14,378 nucleotides of DNA from an uncultured Varibaculum sp. (GTDB taxonomy: Bacteria > Actinomycetota > Actinomycetes > Actinomycetales > Actinomycetaceae): NCBI GenBank assembly GCA_947255165.1, contig CAMYFZ010000045.1, positions 1 through 14,378 on the forward strand. The letters run 5' to 3'. Below are positions 6,919 through 13,411 of this stretch, one piece after another. The first letter of the stretch is position 1. Each line of letters opens with the position of its first letter. The position numbers were made by a program, and so were the translations under genes. The notes under the pieces are model-generated. The model had not been told where the DNA came from, did not search any database, and was given only the letters and a program-made list of their open reading frames with translations.

Positions 6919-7743
6919 TTAGAAACCAGGTAGCACTGCCTTGTTCGGCCAAGTCTTCTCAATGTAAGCCTTGACTTCCGGAGAGTGCAGTAAAGTGTCC
7001 AGCTTCTTAATTGCCTCTACCTTTTCGGAATCTTTCTTCCAAACCAGAATATTCAGGGAAGGATTATTCTTGGTAGACTCCAAGATCAAGGCTTCAGAGG
7101 GCTCCTTGCCTCCAAGTTGCGCAAAGTTACCGTTGATCACCGCGACTTCTACGTCAGCTAGGGCGCGTACTAACTGCGGACCTTCCACCTCAGGCAGCTC
7201 AAAGCCGCGCGGATTGTATTCTTTAGACTTGGCAATTACCGATACCTTCTGCTGTTTTTCATCCTTCGGTAACTTAATTAAACCATTGTCAGCCAGTAGT
7301 TTTAGGGCACGAGCCTGGTTAGTGGGGTCGTTGATAATCCCAATCTTGGCGCCGTCCTGCAGCTCCTTAATATCTTTCAGCTTTTCGGAATAAATTCCTA
7401 GTGGCTCTAGGTGGATTCCCTTGCCGTGATCGAACTGCCAATTGTTCTTGGTGGTCTGATCATCGAAGTAGGGAACCGTCTGATAATAGTTGGCATCCAG
7501 ATCCCCAGAATTCAGAGCTTCATTCGGTTGGACGTAGTCGGTGTACTCTTTAACTTCCAACTCGATGCCCTGTTTCTTAGCCAAGTTATCGGCCACGTAA
7601 CGCAAGATCTTCGCATGAGGATCAGGGGAAGCGCCTACGATCAGTTTATTGTTGTCGCCAGAGGAGCTACCGCCGCAGGCAGCCAGACTTAAGGCCAGAC
7701 CAGCAGCTCCAGCTGCGGTCACAATTTTCTTCCAAGTTTTCAT
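6919..7743 (-). CDS. metQ: Methionine ABC transporter substrate-binding lipoprotein MetQ
   Basis: Captures methionine (often both D and L forms in this family) outside the membrane for MetNI. The 274-residue NlpA-family protein begins with a signal peptide and lipobox LAAC, predicting lipidated Cys23, then a Gly/Ser-rich tether. The mature part has typical NlpA features: IVGASPDPHAKIL, EYTDYVQPNEALNSGDLDAN and YYQTVPYFDD (about 66-95), then IGIINDPTNQARALKLL (about 133-149). A good AAGGAAAAG ribosome-binding site precedes the ATG. It is third in metN-metI-metQ, separated from metI by a structured 179-bp spacer and followed by a strong terminator. Substrate is inferred from family, the complete MetNI partners and the SAM riboswitch. 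Confidence 0.95.
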   Translation of the reverse strand: MKTWKKIVTAAGAAGLALSLAACGGSSSGDNNKLIVGASPDPHAKILRYVADNLAKKQGIELEVKEYTDYVQPNEALNSGDLDANYYQTVPYFDDQTTKNNWQFDHGKGIHLEPLGIYSEKLKDIKELQDGAKIGIINDPTNQARALKLLADNGLIKLPKDEKQQKVSVIAKSKEYNPRGFELPEVEGPQLVRALADVEVAVINGNFAQLGGKEPSEALILESTKNNPSLNILVWKKDSEKVEAIKKLDTLLHSPEVKAYIEKTWPNKAVLPGF

Positions 7744-7922
7744 TTTCTTTTCCTTTTAATTAGTTGTTTTTTAGGTAGTTTACAAAGTTTCCTTGCCTGT
7801 CCCCGCCGGCGTCTACCAAGCGGACGAGGACGGGACTTTTCCAGCTACCCAGCGGGTAGCCAAGGAATGAAAGTTTTATCGAAAACCGCTAAGAGCGGTA
7901 AGAATCTCCGACTGGTTTTCCC
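7744..7922 (-). other. Structured metI-metQ intercistronic spacer
   Basis: In the direction of transcription the spacer first has ACCGCT/AGCGGT (7885-7899, 6-bp stem followed by TTTTC), then a perfect 7-bp hairpin GCTACCC/GGGTAGC (7844-7860). Outer arms TTCCTTG (7789-7795) and CAAGGAA (7861-7867) enclose the second hairpin and a GTCC/GGAC-rich segment (7799-7835). The first hairpin could be a leaky terminator or processing site. No open reading frame of note lies here. Confidence 0.5.
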
Positions 7923-8663
7923 TTAGCGGTGATCTACCAGCCGGCTAAGCATATCGCCCACCCACTGCACGATGACCACGATCAGCAGGATGTCGATAAC
8001 CACGACCAGCATAACGTCACCCATAAACTGGTTGTAACCGTAGTTTATGGCAAGCGCCCCCAGGCCGCCGGTACCCAAAGTACCTGCCATCGCGCCGTAA
8101 CCAATCAAAGAGATCAAGGTGACGGTAACTGACTGAATTAGGGCGGGCAGTGCTTCGCGCACCTGCACCCCCATCATGATTTGCCAGTTAGAAGCACCCG
8201 CCATTTTAGCGGCCTCTAGTTTGCCGCTTTCTACCCCCTGCACATTGGATTCCACCAGGCGGGCAAAGAACGGCGCCGCCGCCAGGGTCAGCGGAACTAC
8301 TGCCGCTTTCCACCCCAAAGTGGTGCCCACCAGCAGGCGAGTAAAAGGAAGAATCGAAATCATCAAAATAACGAAGGGCAGCGAGCGGCCTACGTTCACG
8401 ATGAATCCCAACACCGAGTAGAGCACGCGCGCGATCTTCGATCCTGACAGTAGCCCCGCCGGAGCGGTAGCTACCAGCAGCAAACCAATCGGCAGCCCCA
8501 GCAGAATCGAGAAAAATCCCGACCATAGCGACATGTAGATGGTTTCTAAAGTGGCGTCCAGAAGATTATTAGTAATCACCGGATTGGAAAACCACCTGCC
8601 GGAAGCCTCCACAGTCAGAGGCATCAAGGTCACAACCTGTGAGGTAGTAGCGATAAGACTCAT
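7923..8663 (-). CDS. metI: Methionine ABC transporter permease MetI
   Basis: Membrane channel subunit of the methionine importer; a homodimer normally pairs with two MetN. The 246-residue product has about five hydrophobic segments (roughly 44-67, 82-108, 120-138, 177-195 and 216-236). The cytoplasmic coupling loop is LEAAKMAGASNWQIMM (149-164), the EAA motif that docks on the ATPase. Its ATG overlaps the metN stop as ATGA (8660-8663), indicating translational coupling. CGGAGG near the end of metN provides a strong ribosome-binding site. The N-terminal extension before the first membrane segment is slightly long for MetI but not exceptional. Confidence 0.95.
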   Translation of the reverse strand: MSLIATTSQVVTLMPLTVEASGRWFSNPVITNNLLDATLETIYMSLWSGFFSILLGLPIGLLLVATAPAGLLSGSKIARVLYSVLGFIVNVGRSLPFVILMISILPFTRLLVGTTLGWKAAVVPLTLAAAPFFARLVESNVQGVESGKLEAAKMAGASNWQIMMGVQVREALPALIQSVTVTLISLIGYGAMAGTLGTGGLGALAINYGYNQFMGDVMLVVVIDILLIVVIVQWVGDMLSRLVDHR

Positions 8664-9682
8664 GCTCGCACCTCCGTATAGATCTGATGATTTTCCAGTT
8701 CCCGAATAAAGCCGTCCAGTTCCGTGGTTTTAACTCCCAGAGCTAGACGACCAACCTGCGTGGTTCCCACGGTTTCAAAAGTTCCGGCCACGATATCGCC
8801 GCCCAGGCTAGCCACCAGATCCATAACTTTAGATCCGGTGGGCACCCCTGGCGAAGAAGTGAAAGCAATATCTACTACCGAGGCGGGCTCGCCGTCTAAA
8901 GTTACTTCTTCGTCAACATTGGGGGGCGGAACCAGGTCTTTAGCCAGTCGCGAAGACGGATCCTTGACTACGTCCTCTACCGAACCGGTCTGTACGATCT
9001 TTCCGCCTTCTAGCAAAGTGACGTGGGTGCAAATCTCGCGGACCACGCTCATTTCGTGGGTAATGATCACCACGGTTACGCCCAGGCGGTCATGCACGTC
9101 CTTGATTAAGTGCAGGATCTGCTGGGTGGATTCGGTATCCAAAGCGCTGGTGGGTTCATCGCATAGCAAGACTTGCGGCTCATCGGCAAGTGCGCGGGCG
9201 ACCCCTACTCGCTGCTGTTGCCCCCCGGAAAGTTGGGAGGGATAAGAGGAACCACGGTCATGCAGCCCCACCAGATCTAGCAGTTTTTGAACCCGCTCGT
9301 GGCGATCCCCGCGCTTTTGTCCCGCCAAATAAAGTGGATAGGCAATATTGCCGGCAGCAGTGCGTGAATCCAGCAGGTTAGCCGCCTGAAACACCATCCC
9401 AATAGAACGGCGTGCCTGACGCAAATGCTTTTCAGAAAGGGTCGAAAGGTTTTGTCCCGCCACCAGGATTTCTCCCGAAGTGGGATGTTCCAAAGCGGTC
9501 AGGCAACGAATAAGCGTAGATTTTCCGGCTCCCGATTGCCCCACGATGCCGTGGATTTCCCCGGCCCCAATTTTTAGGGAGATACCGTCGAGGGCGTGCA
9601 GCTTATCCTGTTTCTTGCGGGGATAAATTTTATAGACGTCCCGCAGCTCAATCAGCGGCTTTTCCACATTAGCGTCGCTCAT
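8660..9682 (-). CDS. metN: Methionine ABC transporter ATP-binding protein MetN
   Basis: Powers methionine import through MetI. The 340-residue product has Walker A GQSGAGKST (48-56), Q-loop Gln99, signature LSGGQQQRV (151-159), Walker B VLLCDEP (171-177) and switch His209. The C-terminal region (about 265-340) is the NIL domain that binds methionine and gives feedback inhibition of transport in E. coli MetN. The reading frame is open further upstream to 9835, which would give 391 residues. The ATG at 9682 is chosen because GGGAAGG sits five bases before it, the conserved domain begins just after, and the upstream stretch is occupied by a riboswitch and promoter on the same strand. First gene of the operon. 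Confidence 0.96.
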   Translation of the reverse strand: MSDANVEKPLIELRDVYKIYPRKKQDKLHALDGISLKIGAGEIHGIVGQSGAGKSTLIRCLTALEHPTSGEILVAGQNLSTLSEKHLRQARRSIGMVFQAANLLDSRTAAGNIAYPLYLAGQKRGDRHERVQKLLDLVGLHDRGSSYPSQLSGGQQQRVGVARALADEPQVLLCDEPTSALDTESTQQILHLIKDVHDRLGVTVVIITHEMSVVREICTHVTLLEGGKIVQTGSVEDVVKDPSSRLAKDLVPPPNVDEEVTLDGEPASVVDIAFTSSPGVPTGSKVMDLVASLGGDIVAGTFETVGTTQVGRLALGVKTTELDGFIRELENHQIYTEVRA

Positions 9683-9692
9683 AAGTACCTTC

Positions 9693-9768
9693 CCATCGGT
9701 CCTGGCATTAGCACCGTCTGATCGGTTGCTGCAGTGCGCGAGCCAGGTCTCTGCACTGCTCTTGATGG
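9693..9768 (-). ncRNA. SAM riboswitch of the S-box clan (compact, lacks P4) controlling metNIQ
   Basis: Read on the minus strand, P1 is CCATC (9764-9768) with GATGG (9693-9697). AAGAG follows P1 as in S-box RNAs. P2 is GCAGTGC with GCACTGC and an inner GAG/CTC, and its loop contains CCTGG. Then comes the conserved AGCAACC, P3 as ACCG/CGGT, and the signature GGTGCTAATGCC. The loop sequence CCTGGC is perfectly complementary to GCCAGG just before P1, giving the S-box-clan pseudoknot. No P4 hairpin exists between P3 and P1, unlike classic SAM-I, so it resembles SAM-IV or the SAM-I/IV variant. The 3' strand of P1 touches the metN Shine-Dalgarno (9688-9694), suggesting that SAM binding blocks translation. 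No terminator lies between it and metN. Confidence 0.85.
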
Positions 9769-9776
9769 CTACGTTT

Positions 9777-9806
9777 AGATTAAAGCCCCGAAAAGCAAAA
9801 CGCCAA
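9777..9806 (-). promoter_or_regulatory. Predicted promoter of metNIQ
   Basis: On the minus strand TTGGCG (9801-9806) and TAATCT (9777-9782) are 18 bp apart. Transcription would start at about 9770-9772, only a few bases before riboswitch helix P1, as expected for a riboswitch leader. Confidence 0.5.
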
Positions 9807-9819
9807 TTTTTGAGACGGC

Positions 9820-9849
9820 TTGTAGTAGCTATCACGTTTTCGCTAGCAT
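9820..9849 (+). promoter_or_regulatory. Predicted promoter of the trp leader and trpB2
   Basis: TTGTAG (9820-9825) and TAGCAT (9844-9849) are 18 bp apart. The -10 ends six bases before the leader-peptide ATG at 9856, the geometry of a leaderless start; GGGG just before that ATG is too close to be an ideal ribosome-binding site. The match is modest. Confidence 0.45.
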
Positions 9850-9855
9850 AGGGGC

Positions 9856-9903
9856 ATGGAAGAAACAGCGATCAAGTCGATTCAGTGGTGGTGGCTCGCC
9901 TAG
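9856..9903 (+). CDS. trpL: trp operon leader peptide
   Basis: A 15-codon reading frame, MEETAIKSIQWWWLA, with three consecutive TGG codons near its end and a TAG stop that merges into the antiterminator strand. Ribosome stalling at the Trp codons when charged tRNA-Trp is scarce would free the antiterminator; smooth translation to the stop would favour the terminator. Leader peptides with tandem Trp codons are known in other actinobacteria, for example Corynebacterium. The gene is too short for usual ORF calling. Its start is either leaderless or served by GGGG. Confidence 0.9.
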   Translation: MEETAIKSIQWWWLA

Positions 9904-9958
9904 GCGGGTCCTTTCTTTCAGGCATTTATAGAACCCGCCAGGTGGCGGGTATTTTTTT
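9903..9958 (+). terminator. trp attenuator: antiterminator and rho-independent terminator
   Basis: GGCGGGT (9903-9909) is perfectly complementary to ACCCGCC (9933-9939), forming the antiterminator. ACCCGCC can instead pair with a second identical GGCGGGT (9944-9950), leaving an AGGT loop and followed by ATTTTTTTG, a strong terminator. Upstream, CTCGC at the end of the leader frame can pair with GCGGG to sequester the first strand when the ribosome is absent. These are the mutually exclusive 1:2, 2:3 and 3:4 pairings of classical transcription attenuation. Confidence 0.9.
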
Positions 9959-10017
9959 GTCTCCCGCCAGCGGAAACTATTTAATAGAAGTGATATTTCA
10001 ATGAGGAGCAAAACAAG

Positions 10018-11322
10018 ATGACTGATAACCCTAGAATCCAACCCTTAGGATTTCCGATCGATAACCACATCCCTGCTCGCTGGTACAACCTGGTCGCGGA
10101 CTTCCCGGAGCCGATGCCTCCCTACCTGAACCCGCAGACCCGCGAACCTATTACCGCGAAAGATTTGGAACCTCTGTTTGCTCCCGGGCTCATCGAACTG
10201 GAGATGAGCAAGGAACGCTATATCGAGATTCCCCAGCGAATCCGGGAACTCTATACCAATTTCCGTCCCGCGCCCCTTTATCGCGCGCACAACTTGGAGC
10301 AAAAGCTCGGCACTAAATGCCGCATCTACTACAAATATGAAGGTAATTCTCCGGCCGGGTCCCATAAACCGAACTCGGCATTAGCGCAGGCCTACTACAA
10401 TGCGGTGGCCGGGATTAAACGGCTCACCACCGAGACTGGGGCTGGGCAGTGGGGTGCCTCCCTGGCGATGGCCTGCGCCATGCTGGGAATGGAATGTGAA
10501 GTTTGGCAGGTACGTTCCTCCTATGATCAAAAACCCTATCGGCGCATGCAGATGGAGACTTACGGCGCAAAATGTTGGAGTTCGCCCTCCGATCGCACCG
10601 AGGCAGGCCGCCGGATCCAAGCCGAAAACCCCGATACTTCCGGCTCTCTAGGGATGGCAATTTCGGAGGCAGTCGAATCTGCGGTTTCGGATCCGCAGGC
10701 GCACTACGCTTTGGGCTCGGTAATGAATCAAGTGATTATCCACCAGACGGTGATTGGCTTGGAGGCACAAGTTCAACTGGCTAAAGCGGGCGAATCCGGC
10801 GCGGACTTCATTTTCGGTTGCGCCGGGGGTGGCTCTAACCTGGGTGGTCTGGCTACTCCCTTTATCGGCGAGAATCTGCGGGAAGGCAAGAATGCGCGGG
10901 TGGTCGCCTGTGAGCCGGCAGCCTGTCCTTCGCTGACGCAAGGCGAATACCGCTACGACTTCGGGGATATGTCGGGTCTGACCCCCTTAATGAAGATGTA
11001 CACCCTGGGGCATGAGTTCGTGCCGGATCCCATTCATGCCGGTGGTTTGCGCTACCACGGGATGGCGCCAATGGTTTCGCACGCCTATCACTTGGGATTG
11101 ATGGAGGCGCGTGCCTATCCGCAAGAACAGACTTTTGCGGCTGGGTTAGAGTTCGCGCGTGCTGAGGGGATTATTCCTGCTCCCGAATCCACCCACGCGA
11201 TTGCGGGGGCGCTGGACTTCATTCGTTCCGGGGAGGCCGGCGATGATCAGGTGATGCTGATTGGGCTTTCCGGTAACGGGGTGCTGGACTTGGCGGCCTA
11301 CCACCAGGTGCTAAAGAAGTAA
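10018..11322 (+). CDS. trpB: Tryptophan synthase beta chain, TrpB2 type (TrpB-like PLP enzyme)
   Basis: Predicted to condense L-serine and indole to L-tryptophan using PLP. The 434-residue length and N-terminus (IPARWYNLVADFPEPMPPYL) are those of the TrpB2/trpB-related family rather than the roughly 400-residue TrpB1. The Schiff-base lysine is Lys117 in AGSHKPNSA. ETGAGQWG (139-146) includes the conserved catalytic glutamate Glu139. The phosphate-binding loop is GCAGGGSNLGG (about 268-278). A good GAGGAG ribosome-binding site lies nine bases before the ATG. TrpB2 proteins generally do not form the classical TrpA complex, and no trpA is in view, so the indole source is unknown. The Trp-codon attenuator directly upstream strongly supports a role in tryptophan supply. 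Confidence 0.93.
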   Translation: MTDNPRIQPLGFPIDNHIPARWYNLVADFPEPMPPYLNPQTREPITAKDLEPLFAPGLIELEMSKERYIEIPQRIRELYTNFRPAPLYRAHNLEQKLGTKCRIYYKYEGNSPAGSHKPNSALAQAYYNAVAGIKRLTTETGAGQWGASLAMACAMLGMECEVWQVRSSYDQKPYRRMQMETYGAKCWSSPSDRTEAGRRIQAENPDTSGSLGMAISEAVESAVSDPQAHYALGSVMNQVIIHQTVIGLEAQVQLAKAGESGADFIFGCAGGGSNLGGLATPFIGENLREGKNARVVACEPAACPSLTQGEYRYDFGDMSGLTPLMKMYTLGHEFVPDPIHAGGLRYHGMAPMVSHAYHLGLMEARAYPQEQTFAAGLEFARAEGIIPAPESTHAIAGALDFIRSGEAGDDQVMLIGLSGNGVLDLAAYHQVLKK

Positions 11323-11336
11323 CTGAACTTACTGGT

Positions 11337-11376
11337 AGAGGCGGCGGGGTTGTCCTCGCCGCCTCTCCTTATTTGG
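11337..11376 (+). terminator. Terminator after trpB2
   Basis: AGAGGCGGCG (11337-11346) and CGCCGCCTCT (11357-11366) form a perfect 10-bp GC-rich stem with a 10-base loop, 14 bp after the trpB2 stop. The following CCTTATTT is only moderately T-rich. It separates trpB2 from convergent menE. Confidence 0.75.
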
Positions 11377-11404
11377 GGCTAATGCCAATTTGGTCAATAG
11401 CCAT

Positions 11405-12955
11405 TTATTTGCGCCAGGTGCGGTTTTCTTTATCGGCGGCGCGGGCATCCGCTTGCAGGGCGCGGCGATCTAGTTTCCCACTGGGCAGCAGCGGAAATTG
11501 GGGGAGCAGCGCCACCGCGCGGGGCAGATGCGAGGGCGGTAACTGCTGTCTGAGGGATTCGCGCAGCTGGTGGCCTAAATGGGCAAGGTTGCGGTGATTT
11601 TCGGGCTTTGTGGCGGGTAAAGAGGCTGCCGAAAAAACCGCGCAGAGTAGCTGTCCCCATTCATCATCTGCTAGCCCGCAGAACTCAATCCCTGCAAATC
11701 CCGCCTGTTCCGCTGCCCGGGTCACCCGCGGTAGAGAGATATTTTCCCCGCCAGAAATGATGGTGTCATCTAAGCGTCCGAGCACCTCCAGGTGAGCTGG
11801 GGTGGAGTCATCAATAGTTTGGGTTGCCGTTTTGCTCGTATCCGCGCCCTCAAAAATTATCTTGCCGGCATCATTGGTAGCCAGCCAGGGTTTCCCCTCG
11901 AAAACCTGGATTTCTGGGTCGGATTCTGCCTCTAAATAGCCGTTCATCAAAGTGGGGGTAGACAGCCAAATCCTGCCCTCGTTAACCGCAACTTTGACTC
12001 CCGGCAGGGGAACACCGTCATAGACGCAGCCTCCGCAAGTTTCGGTCATCCCATAGGTGGTGACCAGGTTCAACCCCTGTTCGCGCCCGGCAGTTAGCAG
12101 CGAGGAGGAGATGCGCGCTCCGCCTACCAAAATCGCGGAACAAAGGCGCAAAGCCGCGAGGGTTTCTGGATCAGCGAGGGCGCGGGTCAGCTGAGTGGGA
12201 ACCAATGATAAATAAATAGGGACGCCCGCCGGAGAAAGGTTTTGCAGTGCCTCCCTCAGGCGTGAAAGTTTAAAACCGCCGGTCATGTCGATAGTTACCG
12301 GTTCGGTTCCCCCCGCATAGGCGCGGGCAATCACTTGGAAACCGGCGATATGATCCCGAGGAAGTGCCGACACCCAGATACCATTTCCCCCCAGACGCTG
12401 GGCGGTTGCCTGATGGGAGGCACGCAAAGCCGCCAGCGAAAGCCCCACTAGGCGCCCTCCGGGTTTGGTAGAACCGGAAGTCGAAAGAATAAAACTTACT
12501 TGCTCGGACAGGCGCTGCAGACGTAATGCTTGCTGGCGCGCCCAAGAGGGAGACAGACGCTCGGCGCGCGCCGGGAAAAATATCGGGCGGTAATCCGCCA
12601 GGATCCGCAACGCAAAAAAGGGTTTTGCCGGCCCGGCAACTGCCGACAAATCAAGAGTGGGTAGGGAAGTGAAACTGTCCGGCCAGAGGGCGGTGTGTAG
12701 CGCGGTAAAAAATAAGGTATCGCGCGCAGGATTATCGGAGACCGGCAAGAAAATCAGTGGCCGCGTGCGCGAGGCCGAATCCGTGGTTTTTCCTTCTTGT
12801 CTTTCCTCTACGTTCGGTTCGCTTTGCAACCAGATAATCTGCGGAGCATTTTCTTCTTTGTCAATCTGGAAATCTTTATTGCTATTACCGCTTTGAGGAG
12901 CTAAAACTTCGCTGGCTGCCCGAGCGTCCGTGCTCGGTGAGGGAACAATACGCAA
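11405..12955 (-). CDS. menE: o-Succinylbenzoate--CoA ligase (menaquinone synthesis)
   Basis: Adenylates o-succinylbenzoate and transfers it to CoA, the step before MenB. It is an ANL-superfamily protein with TYGMTETCGGCVYDG (302-316 counted from the TTG at 12961), which is typical of MenE, then GRLDDTIISGGENI (395-408) and the C-terminal catalytic lysine in LPSGKLDRR (Lys496). The P-loop reads STSGSTKPGGR (160-170), lacking the usual TGxPKG. The first 150 residues are weakly conserved and contain a low-complexity stretch (about 15-65). The frame can start at TTG 12961, but GGAGG abuts it directly; TTG at 12955 lies six bases after GGAGG, so I chose that (516 residues). Divergent menB supports the assignment. 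Confidence 0.85.
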   Translation of the reverse strand: MRIVPSPSTDARAASEVLAPQSGNSNKDFQIDKEENAPQIIWLQSEPNVEERQEGKTTDSASRTRPLIFLPVSDNPARDTLFFTALHTALWPDSFTSLPTLDLSAVAGPAKPFFALRILADYRPIFFPARAERLSPSWARQQALRLQRLSEQVSFILSTSGSTKPGGRLVGLSLAALRASHQATAQRLGGNGIWVSALPRDHIAGFQVIARAYAGGTEPVTIDMTGGFKLSRLREALQNLSPAGVPIYLSLVPTQLTRALADPETLAALRLCSAILVGGARISSSLLTAGREQGLNLVTTYGMTETCGGCVYDGVPLPGVKVAVNEGRIWLSTPTLMNGYLEAESDPEIQVFEGKPWLATNDAGKIIFEGADTSKTATQTIDDSTPAHLEVLGRLDDTIISGGENISLPRVTRAAEQAGFAGIEFCGLADDEWGQLLCAVFSAASLPATKPENHRNLAHLGHQLRESLRQQLPPSHLPRAVALLPQFPLLPSGKLDRRALQADARAADKENRTWRK

Positions 12956-13004
12956 AGCCAACCTCCGAAAATAGCCGTCAGCGCCTAGTCTATCGCCAGT
13001 TTCG

Positions 13005-13037
13005 ACTATCCCATTTCAATCGTGAGGGATAGTTTTT
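13005..13037 (+). repeat. Inverted repeat upstream of menE, terminator-like on the plus strand
   Basis: ACTATCCC (13005-13012) and GGGATAGT (13026-13033) are perfect 8-bp arms around 13 bases, followed by TTTT. On the plus strand it resembles a terminator, but no gene upstream in that direction needs one. It may instead be an operator in front of menE. Confidence 0.5.
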
Positions 13038-13047
13038 CTCCCGGGGC

Positions 13048-13136
13048 GGGTCGGGCCGTAAAAGCGCTCGGGGGACCCCAGTGACCCTCGCTTCGCTCGG
13101 CTCAAGCCCCCTCTCGCATCTTTTACAGCTCGACCC
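13048..13136. repeat. Large imperfect inverted repeat A in the menE-menB spacer
   Basis: GGGTCGGGCCGTAAAAG (13048-13064) and CTTTTACAGCTCGACCC (13120-13136) are 17-bp arms matching at 15 positions. Inside, GGGGG and CCCCC blocks and CGCTTCGCTCGG allow further pairing. A related CTTTTAC...GACCC segment recurs in direct orientation at 13310-13328. There is no tRNA-like T-arm and no credible reading frame. Confidence 0.65.
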
Positions 13137-13157
13137 TTACGCAGTTCATACCAGCCA

Positions 13158-13265
13158 GCGTGGAGCCTAGGTTTTATCCGAGTAGGCGCGGTGGGCATAA
13201 GAATTCGGAAAACGCCGCTACGTTTTCCGGATTCTTGGGCAGGAGGAAAAACCTAGGCTCCGCGC
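13158..13265. repeat. Nested inverted repeat B in the menE-menB spacer
   Basis: Outer arms 13158-13175 and 13248-13265 are 18 bp with one mismatch; their core is GGAGCCTAGGTTTT against AAAACCTAGGCTCC. Inner arms AAGAATTCGGAAAACG (13199-13214) and CGTTTTCCGGATTCTT (13221-13236) match at 15 of 16 positions around a 6-base loop. The whole could form a long hairpin or cruciform. No transposase or target-site duplication is evident. Confidence 0.75.
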
Positions 13266-13363
13266 GGGAACTGCAGGGGAAACTGATCCCCTGCGTTTGC
13301 CCCGGAGTGCTTTTACCGAGCCAGACCCGACGAATAAGGAAAAACCTAGGGTCTGCGCAGGAA
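13245..13363 (+). repeat. Direct repeat pair in the menE-menB spacer
   Basis: GGAAAAACCTAGG begins matching segments at 13245-13270 and 13338-13363; the 26-bp segments differ at three positions (GGAAAAACCTAGGSTCYGCGCRGGAA). With the inverted copy at 13162-13175 the AAAACCTAGG core occurs three times in 190 bp. Between the direct copies lies a perfect hairpin, GCAGGGGA/TCCCCTGC (13273-13294). Confidence 0.75.
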
Positions 13364-13411
13364 TGACACTGCATGGAAATCGGGTAGCAGCTTGCGCGGT
13401 AGGGTGGGGGT

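Noticed and set aside
9832..10041. 69-codon minus-strand reading frame across the trp leader
   Set aside because: It is antisense to trpL, the attenuator and the trpB2 start, with no homology that I recognise. The plus-strand RNA signals explain the sequence better.
13048..13136. tRNA or other known structured RNA gene
   Set aside because: No T-loop, anticodon arm or acceptor stem of the right size. Left as an inverted repeat.
13245..13363. CRISPR array
   Set aside because: Only two imperfect direct copies plus one inverted, irregular spacing and no cas genes.
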